Source: Lachnospiraceae bacterium
GTDB taxonomy: Bacteria; Bacillota; Clostridia; Lachnospirales; Lachnospiraceae
DNA length: 57,889 nucleotides
NCBI GenBank assembly: GCA_017517305.1
Contig: JAFWZV010000014.1
Coordinates: 1 to 57,889 of the forward strand
Direction of reading: 5' to 3'
The notes beneath the pieces were generated by a model. The model saw nothing but the letters and a program-made list of their open reading frames with translations, did no database searches and had not been told where the DNA came from. Position numbers and translations under genes: made by a program. Positions 51,670 to 57,889 of the stretch are shown here, in pieces (the stretch's first letter is position 1; every line of letters starts with the position of its first letter).

Positions 51670-52998
51670 ATGAAAAAACATACTATAGAATCTGTTGTTG
51701 AAGATAGTATTGCATATGAGCTTGAGATAGAGTCAGGAGATAAGCTAGTATCTATAAATAACAAAGAAATAAATGATATATTTGATTATCACTATCTGTG
51801 TGAGGATGAGTATCTTGAGATATTAATAGAGAAAAAAGATGGTGAGGAATGGCTTTTGGAAGTTGAAAAGGATGAAGATGAGGATTTAGGACTTACCTTT
51901 TCAGATTCTCTTATGGATAAATATAAAAGCTGTCACAACAAATGTGTCTTTTGCTTTATAGATCAAAATCCTGAAGGAATGCGTGATACAATATATTTTA
52001 AGGATGATGATACTCGTCTTTCCTTTTTGCAAGGGAATTATGTTACATTTACTAATTTACAGGAGAAGGATATTGAAAGAATAATAGAATACAAGCTTGC
52101 TCCTATAAATATTTCAATTCATACAACTAATGAAGAACTTAGATGCAAGATGCTTAATAATCGTTTTGCTGGTAAGGTAAATGCATTTATAAAAAGATTA
52201 TATGATGCCGGAATACCTATGAATGCACAGATAGTGCTCTGCAAAGGATTAAATGATGGCAAAGAGCTTGAGAAAACCTTAACTGATTTACTTGAGTACA
52301 CACCTGTTATGCAAAGCTTATCCATAGTACCAGTTGGTTTGACAAAATATAGGGAAGGTCTATATCCTTTGGATAGCTTTAATAAGGAGGATGCGATTAA
52401 TCTTATAAAGACCGTTGAGAAGTATCAGGCATTGGCTTTAGAAAAGGGTGTAAATCACTTTGTTCATGCCAGTGATGAATGGTATATCAATGCTGGCATG
52501 GATTTTCCAGATGCAGATAATTATGACGGATATATTCAATTAGAAAATGGGGTTGGCATGACCAGACTATTATATGATGAGTTTGATGAGGCTATTGAAT
52601 ATTACTTAGAAGATAATGATGGTCCATGCTTGGTCAATAAAAAAGTATCAACAATTACAGGTGTTTTAGCCTATGAAAGTAAACTTAAATTAAAAGATAA
52701 GCTAAAAAAAGTTGCACCTAATATTGATTTTCAAATATATCCTGTAGTTAATAACTTTTTCGGTGAGAAAATAACTGTAACTGGATTACTTACCGGTCAG
52801 GATATTATTAGTCAGCTTAAAGATAAGGATTTGGGAGATGTATTATTACTTCCTTGCAATACACTTAAAAGTGATGAGGATATATTCCTTGATGATGTTA
52901 CACTAGAGGAGCTTCAAAATGCTTTACAAGTTAAAGTAGTTGTTGTACAATCTAGCGGTATGGATTTATTTAACAGGATAATTGAAACGGAGAGTTAA
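51670..52998 (+). CDS. DUF512 / PDZ-type radical-SAM family protein
   Basis: Conserved clostridial protein, 442 residues. The start is ATG 51670, because ATG 51652 is followed by the AAAGGA that should be the ribosome site. The N-terminal PDZ-like domain (about 1-75) starts HTIESVVEDSIAYELEIESGDKL. The radical-SAM cluster motif is CHNKCVFCFID, followed by FLQGNYVTFTN and INISIHTTN. The C-terminal DUF512 ends near VVVVQSSGMDLFN. The reaction is unknown. It is always or nearly always beside der in Clostridia, and here the der start is 3 bases after the stop. Confidence 0.92.
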   Translation: MKKHTIESVVEDSIAYELEIESGDKLVSINNKEINDIFDYHYLCEDEYLEILIEKKDGEEWLLEVEKDEDEDLGLTFSDSLMDKYKSCHNKCVFCFIDQNPEGMRDTIYFKDDDTRLSFLQGNYVTFTNLQEKDIERIIEYKLAPINISIHTTNEELRCKMLNNRFAGKVNAFIKRLYDAGIPMNAQIVLCKGLNDGKELEKTLTDLLEYTPVMQSLSIVPVGLTKYREGLYPLDSFNKEDAINLIKTVEKYQALALEKGVNHFVHASDEWYINAGMDFPDADNYDGYIQLENGVGMTRLLYDEFDEAIEYYLEDNDGPCLVNKKVSTITGVLAYESKLKLKDKLKKVAPNIDFQIYPVVNNFFGEKITVTGLLTGQDIISQLKDKDLGDVLLLPCNTLKSDEDIFLDDVTLEELQNALQVKVVVVQSSGMDLFNRIIETES

Positions 52999-53001
52999 GA
53001 T

Positions 53002-54327
53002 ATGGGAAGACCCGTAGTAGCCATTGTAGGCAGGCCAAATGTAGGTAAATCAACTTTATTTAATACATTAGCAGGAGATAAAATATCAATAGTACAGGAC
53101 ACTCCTGGTGTTACAAGAGATAGAATTTACGCAGATGTTAATTGGCTTAATTATAATTTCACAATAGTTGATACAGGTGGTATTGAGCCTGAAAGCAACG
53201 ATATAATTTTAAAAAGCATGAGAGAACAGGCGGAGATAGCTATATCTACGGCTGATGTTATAATGTTTATAACAGATGTAAGACAAGGCTTGGTTGATGC
53301 TGATGGTAAGGTTGCAGATATGCTTCGTCGTTCAGGCAAACCAGTTGTTCTTGTTGTTAATAAGGTGGATAGCTTTGAGAAGTTTATGCCTGATGTATAT
53401 GAATTTTACAATCTTGGTATAGGTGATCCTATGCCCATTTCTGCTGCATCACAGCTTGGACTTGGAGATATGTTAGATGAGGTTGTTAAGTATTTTGATG
53501 CATCAGCTACAGAGGAGATAGAGGATGAAAGACCAAGAGTTGCCATAATTGGTAAGCCTAATGCTGGTAAATCCTCTATAATTAATAAGCTTTTAGGCGA
53601 GGATAGAGTTATTGTATCTGATATTGCAGGTACTACAAGAGATGCAATTGATACGACGATTACTAGAAATGGTACAGAATATGTATTTATAGATACAGCT
53701 GGTCTTAGAAAGAAAAACAAAATCAAGGAAGAAATAGAACGATATAGTATCATTCGTACTGTTTCAGCTGTAGAAAGATGTAATGTTGCAGTACTTGTTA
53801 TTGATGCAACTGAGGGAATTACAGATCAGGACACAAAGATAGCTGGTATTGCTCATGAGCGTGGAAAGGGTATGATAATTGTTGTTAACAAATGGGATGC
53901 CCTAGAAGAGAAAAATGATAAGTCAGTGTATAAGTTTACTAATAAGATTCGTGAAGAATTTGCATATATGCCTTATGCAGAGATATTATTTGTATCAGCT
54001 AAGACAGGTCAGAGATTACCTAAGCTATTTGAAACTATTGACGCAGTTATAGAGAATCATTCTCTTCGTATAGCTACAGGTGTGCTTAATGAGATTATGG
54101 CTGAGGCTGTTGCTTTAAATCAACCACCATCTGATAAGGGTAAGAGACTTAGACTGTATTATATTACTCAGGTTTCTGTTAAACCACCAACATTTGTTAT
54201 ATTTGTTAACGATAAGGAATTGATGCATTTTTCATATACAAGATATATTGAGAATAAGATAAGAGAAGCCTTCGGCTTCAGAGGAACACCACTTAAATTT
54301 ATTATACGTGAGAGGAAAGAAAAATGA
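53002..54327 (+). CDS. der: Ribosome biogenesis GTPase Der (EngA)
   Basis: Tandem-GTPase of 50S assembly, 441 residues. First G domain: GRPNVGKST (Lys16), DTGG and NKVD. Second G domain: GKPNAGKSS (Lys190), [10 protein letters not shown] and NKWD. The C-terminal KH-like domain (about 355-441) ends with [12 protein letters not shown]. The final 4 bases overlap the plsY start. Confidence 0.98.
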   Translation: MGRPVVAIVGRPNVGKSTLFNTLAGDKISIVQDTPGVTRDRIYADVNWLNYNFTIVDTGGIEPESNDIILKSMREQAEIAISTADVIMFITDVRQGLVDADGKVADMLRRSGKPVVLVVNKVDSFEKFMPDVYEFYNLGIGDPMPISAASQLGLGDMLDEVVKYFDASATEEIEDERPRVAIIGKPNAGKSSIINKLLGEDRVIVSDIAGTTRDAIDTTITRNGTEYVFIDTAGLRKKNKIKEEIERYSIIRTVSAVERCNVAVLVIDATEGITDQDTKIAGIAHERGKGMIIVVNKWDALEEKNDKSVYKFTNKIREEFAYMPYAEILFVSAKTGQRLPKLFETIDAVIENHSLRIATGVLNEIMAEAVALNQPPSDKGKRLRLYYITQVSVKPPTFVIFVNDKELMHFSYTRYIENKIREAFGFRGTPLKFIIRERKEK

Positions 54328-54998
54328 TAATATATAGAATACTTTGTTTACTCGGTGGATATTGCTTTGGTATGATTCAGACATCATATATATATGGAAG
54401 AATGAATGGTATTGATATCAGAGAGCATGGAAGTGGCAATGCTGGAACCACCAACGCACTTAGGGTACTTGGTAAGAAAGCAGGAATTATAGTTTTCTTT
54501 GGTGATTTACTAAAAGGCTTTGCAGCTGCTGTTGTTGCAAGACTGATATTTAATCAGATTTGCCCTAATGAAGTATATCTTTATATTGCTTATGCAGGAT
54601 TTGGAACAATTTTAGGTCATAACTTTCCATTCTATCTAAAATTTAGAGGAGGAAAGGGAATTGCAGCAACAGGAGGAGTTATCTGTGGTTTCTTAGATCC
54701 AATTTTAATATTAAGTGCTGCATTAGTTTTCTTTGGATTATGTATCATAACTAAGTATGTTTCCGTAGCATCAATATGTTTAGTTATTAGCTTTTTTATT
54801 GAATATACATTGTCTGCTATTAATGAAAGATACTCATTTGATTTAAGTAATGGTGATTCTAAGGCGGCTATGATAGAAAGCATAATTATTGTTGGAATTA
54901 TGACAGTTATGGCAATATATCGTCATAAAGCAAACATTAAAAGACTTATAAATCATGAGGAAAATAAACTTTTTAGTAGTAATAAAAAAGAATCCTAA
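54324..54998 (+). CDS. plsY: Acyl-phosphate:glycerol-3-phosphate acyltransferase
   Basis: First acylation step of phospholipid synthesis. It is an integral membrane protein of 224 residues with about five helices. The three family motifs are [37 protein letters not shown] and, near the end, a short helical basic region. It has an extra charged segment (about 160-185) compared with minimal PlsY. The ATGA overlap with der shows translational coupling, and gpsA supplies its substrate next door. Confidence 0.95.
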   Translation: MIIYRILCLLGGYCFGMIQTSYIYGRMNGIDIREHGSGNAGTTNALRVLGKKAGIIVFFGDLLKGFAAAVVARLIFNQICPNEVYLYIAYAGFGTILGHNFPFYLKFRGGKGIAATGGVICGFLDPILILSAALVFFGLCIITKYVSVASICLVISFFIEYTLSAINERYSFDLSNGDSKAAMIESIIIVGIMTVMAIYRHKANIKRLINHEENKLFSSNKKES

Positions 54999-55012
54999 AT
55001 AGGAGGTAGATT

Positions 55013-56020
55013 ATGAATATAGGAGTATTAGGAGCAGGTAGCTGGGGTATTGCACTTACTAAGCTGTTAAGTGGCAATGGTCATAATGTTACTGTTTGGT
55101 CTATAGATAAAGAAGAAATTGCTATGTTGAATGAGCATAGAGAACATTTAACAAAGCTTCCTGGTGTTAAAATACAGGATGGTGTTACATTTACTACAAA
55201 TGTAGAAGATGCATGCGTGGATAAGCAGATGCTTGTAATGGTTGTTCCTTCACCATTTATAAGAAGTACTGCAAAAACAATAGCTCCTTATGTTACAAGT
55301 AATCAAATTATTGTAAATGTTTCCAAGGGTATTGAAGAGAGTACTCTTATGACCTTAACTGAGGTTATTTGCGATGAGATTAAGGGTGCAACTGTTGCTG
55401 TTTTATCTGGTCCTAGTCATGCTGAGGAGGTTGGTAAGGAAATGCCAACTACTGTTGTAGCAGGAGCTTCAACAAAGGAGATTGCTGAGCTTGTTCAGGA
55501 TACATTTATGAGTGATTTCTTTAGAGTTTATACAAGTCCTGATGTTGTGGGAATTGAACTTGGCGGTGCATTGAAGAATGTAATTGCCCTTGCCGCAGGT
55601 ATATCTGATGGACTTGGTTGTGGTGATAATGCTAAGGCAGCTATAATTACAAGAGGCATTGCTGAAATATCCAGACTTGGATGTGCTCTTGGTGGTCAAG
55701 AGACTACATTTTCAGGTCTTTCTGGAATAGGTGACCTTATTGTTACCTGTGCATCTAAGCATAGTCGTAATAGAAATGCAGGTTTCCTAATGGGGCAGGG
55801 CAAAACTTATAAAGAAGCCTTAGAAGAGGTAAAGATGGTTGTAGAAGGAGTTTATTCTGCTAAAGCTGCACTTAAACTTAGTGAGAAGTATAATATAGAA
55901 ATGCCAATAGTAAAGACAGTCAACGAAATACTGTTTCATGATCTTTCTGCTAAGGATGCTATGGTTATGCTTCTAACAAGAATGAAAACTGCAGAGGATA
56001 AGGACCTTCTCTGGAAATAA
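55013..56020 (+). CDS. gpsA: NAD(P)-dependent glycerol-3-phosphate dehydrogenase
   Basis: Reduces dihydroxyacetone phosphate to glycerol 3-phosphate, the substrate of PlsY. It has 335 residues. The Rossmann motif is GVLGAGSWGIAL, the conserved core is GGALKNVIALAAG with the catalytic lysine, and SRNRNAGFLMGQG is also present. It is 14 bases after plsY with AGGAGG. Confidence 0.98.
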   Translation: MNIGVLGAGSWGIALTKLLSGNGHNVTVWSIDKEEIAMLNEHREHLTKLPGVKIQDGVTFTTNVEDACVDKQMLVMVVPSPFIRSTAKTIAPYVTSNQIIVNVSKGIEESTLMTLTEVICDEIKGATVAVLSGPSHAEEVGKEMPTTVVAGASTKEIAELVQDTFMSDFFRVYTSPDVVGIELGGALKNVIALAAGISDGLGCGDNAKAAIITRGIAEISRLGCALGGQETTFSGLSGIGDLIVTCASKHSRNRNAGFLMGQGKTYKEALEEVKMVVEGVYSAKAALKLSEKYNIEMPIVKTVNEILFHDLSAKDAMVMLLTRMKTAEDKDLLWK

Positions 56021-56049
56021 TTTTTAAAATATGTTATACCTTCATGTTT

Positions 56050-56115
56050 TTTTACATATATTTATTGTAAGCAATTATGCCGACTAAATGGCATTTCTTA
56101 TACATATATGTAAAA
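56050..56115 (+). other. Inverted repeats in the spoIVA upstream region
   Basis: TTTTACATATA (56050-56060) and TATATGTAAAA (56105-56115) form an 11-bp perfect inverted repeat around 44 bases; inside, ATGCC and GGCAT form a second small hairpin. This occupies most of the 113-base gap between gpsA and spoIVA. It could be a terminator for gpsA without a T run, or a regulatory site for the sporulation gene. Confidence 0.45.
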
Positions 56116-56133
56116 TAATATGGAGGTATTTTT

Positions 56134-57594
56134 ATGGATATTTATAGCGATATTAAGGCTAGAACAAATGGAGAAATATATATAGGTGTTGTTGGTCCTG
56201 TAAGAACTGGTAAATCAACATTTATAAAAAGATTTATGGAGCTAATGGTTTTGCCTCATATAAATGATGAATACATAAAACAAAGAACAATAGATGAGCT
56301 TCCACAGTCAGCTGGTGGTAAAACAGTTATGACAACTGAACCAAAGTTTATTCCGAAGGATGTTATTGAAACCAATATATCAGAGAATGTTAGATGTAAG
56401 CTTAGACTTATTGATTGCGTTGGATATATGGCGAAGGGTGCTGAGGGACATATGGAGGACGGAAAGGAAAGATTAGTTAAAACTCCTTGGTATGACTATG
56501 AGGTTCCATTTACTAAAGCTGCAGAAATTGGAACAAAAAAGGTAATATTTGAACATTCTACTGTAGGTATAGTTATAACTTCTGATGGTAGTGTTACTGA
56601 TATCGAAAGAAGTGGGTACATAGAACCTGAAAATAGGGCAATATCAGAGTTAAAAAGCCTAGGTAAACCATTTGTTGTATTAATGAATACAGTAAACCCA
56701 AAAGATCAGGGCGTTATAAAAATGTCCAAGGATATGAGTGAACATTATGGAGTTGCTGTTTTACCAATTAATTGTAATAATTTAACTAAAAAAGATGTAT
56801 TTTCTATATTTGAACAGTTGCTTTTATCATTCCCAGTTAATTCGGTTAATTTTAATATTCCTAAGTGGGTTGAAGCTTTAGACTCAAATAACGAAATTAA
56901 GAACTATTTAATTGAGCTATCTAAGAAGATATTTAAGGATATTAATCATATGAGAGACGTTTATAGTCTTTCTCAGGAGGCTGATGAATATATTGAGGAT
57001 ATGTCAATGAATAAGGTTAATCTTGCAGATGGAGATATAAATATATCCATTAAGCTCTATGATAAGTATTACTATGGTATGCTTTCAAAACTATTTGATA
57101 CTGATATTAATAATGAGTATGAGTTTATTAAAGAAATATATGATTTAGCTGAAACCAAAGGAAAATGTAGAAAGGTTAGTCAGGCCCTTCTGCAATCTAA
57201 TAAGACCGGTTATGGTTCAGTGACTCCTGAAAAGGCAGAGATAAAGCTAGATCCTCCTGAGTTAATAAAATCAGGCAACAAATTCGGAGTTAAGCTTAAA
57301 GCTAGTGCACCTTCAATACATTTGATTAAAGCTAATATTACAACAGAAATAGCTCCAATTGTAGGAAGTGAGGAGCAAGCTAAGGATTTGATATCCTTTA
57401 TTAAGAAGGATGGTATGGAAAAAGATGATATATGGGGAGTAAGTATATTTGGCAAAACAATAAGACAGTTAGTTGAGGAAGGTTTAGAAAGTAAAATAAA
57501 TAAGATTAATCAAGAAAGTCAGCAAAAACTTCAGGATACAATGGAGAAAATAGTTAATGATTCCAATGGTGGAATGGTTTGCATTATAATTTAA
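56134..57594 (+). CDS. spoIVA: Stage IV sporulation protein A
   Basis: Cytoskeletal ATPase that forms the basal layer of the spore coat. It has 486 residues, close to the 492 of B. subtilis. Walker A is GPVRTGKST (Lys27), followed by DELPQSAGGKTVMTTEPKF and LIDCVGY in the GTPase-like fold. The C-terminal part ends with GGMVCIII, the short hydrophobic tail needed for localisation. It proves that the organism comes from a sporulating lineage. Expected control is by a mother-cell sigma factor, but I could not fit a clear sigma-E site. Confidence 0.97.
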   Translation: MDIYSDIKARTNGEIYIGVVGPVRTGKSTFIKRFMELMVLPHINDEYIKQRTIDELPQSAGGKTVMTTEPKFIPKDVIETNISENVRCKLRLIDCVGYMAKGAEGHMEDGKERLVKTPWYDYEVPFTKAAEIGTKKVIFEHSTVGIVITSDGSVTDIERSGYIEPENRAISELKSLGKPFVVLMNTVNPKDQGVIKMSKDMSEHYGVAVLPINCNNLTKKDVFSIFEQLLLSFPVNSVNFNIPKWVEALDSNNEIKNYLIELSKKIFKDINHMRDVYSLSQEADEYIEDMSMNKVNLADGDINISIKLYDKYYYGMLSKLFDTDINNEYEFIKEIYDLAETKGKCRKVSQALLQSNKTGYGSVTPEKAEIKLDPPELIKSGNKFGVKLKASAPSIHLIKANITTEIAPIVGSEEQAKDLISFIKKDGMEKDDIWGVSIFGKTIRQLVEEGLESKINKINQESQQKLQDTMEKIVNDSNGGMVCIII

Positions 57595-57640
57595 CCTGTG
57601 TTAAAATAACCTACGGAAATTTACTAATAAGGATATTGTA

Positions 57641-57889
57641 ATGCAGGATAATAAGCTGGAATTTAAAATCAATGAGTTTCAAGGACCTTTAGACCTGTTG
57701 CTTCATTTGATTGAAAAGAATAAATTTAATATATTTGATATTCCTATTGTTGAGATTACGGAACAGTACTTAGAATATGTTAATGCTATGCAAGAATCTA
57801 ATCTTGATATTATGAGTGAGTTTCTGGTTATGGCAGCTACACTTATTAGCATCAAGGCAAAGATGCTTCTTCCTAAGGAGGAAGAAGAG
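57641..57889 (+). CDS. scpA: Segregation and condensation protein A (3' end cut off)
   Basis: Only the first 83 codons are in the window, open to the last base. The family N-terminus is clear: [21 protein letters not shown], then [10 protein letters not shown] and [17 protein letters not shown]. ScpA is the kleisin subunit of the bacterial condensin SMC complex. An AAGGA site 8 bases before ATG 57641 supports the start. Confidence 0.95.
   Translation, partial: MQDNKLEFKINEFQGPLDLLLHLIEKNKFNIFDIPIVEITEQYLEYVNAMQESNLDIMSEFLVMAATLISIKAKMLLPKEEEE

Noticed and set aside
56021-56133. Sigma-E promoter of spoIVA
   Set aside because: The best -10 resemblance (TATACATA near 56099) has no matching -35 at the right distance, so I did not list a promoter.

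Overview
This window is a stretch of chromosomal core genome from an AT-rich, low-GC Gram-positive anaerobe. I read it as class Clostridia, most likely family Lachnospiraceae. The support is the gene content: spoIVA and a SpoIIIE-type DNA translocase (endospore former), an IspH-ribosomal S1 fusion, the rpmB / Asp23-family / DAK2 / recG order, the rplS-rbgA-rnhB-FliK-like-FlhB-like order shared with Bacillus subtilis ylqF-ylqH, and the clostridial DUF512-der-plsY-gpsA-spoIVA-(scpA) order. Genus is not determinable by eye. I see no tRNA, rRNA, CRISPR array, insertion sequence or prophage. Every gene but rpmB is on the + strand, and the density is high, with no gene-free gap above 300 bases.

Layout. 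(1) 1-3264: the end of a cell-surface O-acetylation locus, with an MBOAT acyltransferase (cut by the window start), an AlgX/DHHW-like partner and a Thr-rich tandem-repeat lipoprotein. (2) 3291-7868: RNA modification (rsmE, a cysteine desulfurase, thiI), an EamA permease and a small unknown protein. (3) 7957-10333: tex, followed by a GC-rich nested stem-loop element and a convergent terminator shared with rpmB. (4) 10334-16429: divergent rpmB and Asp23/DAK2 (FakA-like) genes, an unknown lipoprotein and recG. (5) 16521-21316: pnp, whose transcript should begin with a long near-perfect hairpin, then a cytoplasmic GH94 cellobiose phosphorylase. (6) 21528-32148: tepA-spoIIIE, one-carbon genes fhs and folD with a lipoprotein gene between them, rimO, pgsA, a DUF2520 protein and a two-TM unknown.

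(7) 32192-37753: a five-gene operon for a biotin-dependent, sodium-translocating decarboxylase with two different carboxyltransferase subunits (one MmdA-like, one OadA/PycB-like), one biotin carrier, one membrane beta subunit and an OadG-type gamma subunit fused to a lipoprotein domain. The set also contains homologues of all three soluble transcarboxylase parts. It is followed by a Ktr/Trk potassium uptake pair (37832-39912). (8) 39912-44598: flavoprotein, cmk, ispH-S1 fusion and a free-standing cheR. (9) 44606-52998: rplS with its own promoter and leader, two signal peptidase I genes flanking rbgA, rnhB, a FliK-like/FlhB-like pair, YraN, PgeF and a DUF512 radical-SAM protein. (10) 53002-57889: der, plsY, gpsA, spoIVA and the start of scpA.

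The observations I rate highest are these. A perfect Shine-Dalgarno and in-frame ATG lie at the IspH/S1 junction and coincide with an abrupt switch in lysine codon use (22 AAA/10 AAG before, 0 AAA/35 AAG after), which suggests separate translation of the S1 protein. The two-carboxyltransferase sodium pump operon has a divergent MmdA-like subunit. A GC-rich structured RNA candidate lies after tex, and a hairpin forms the 5' end of the pnp message.
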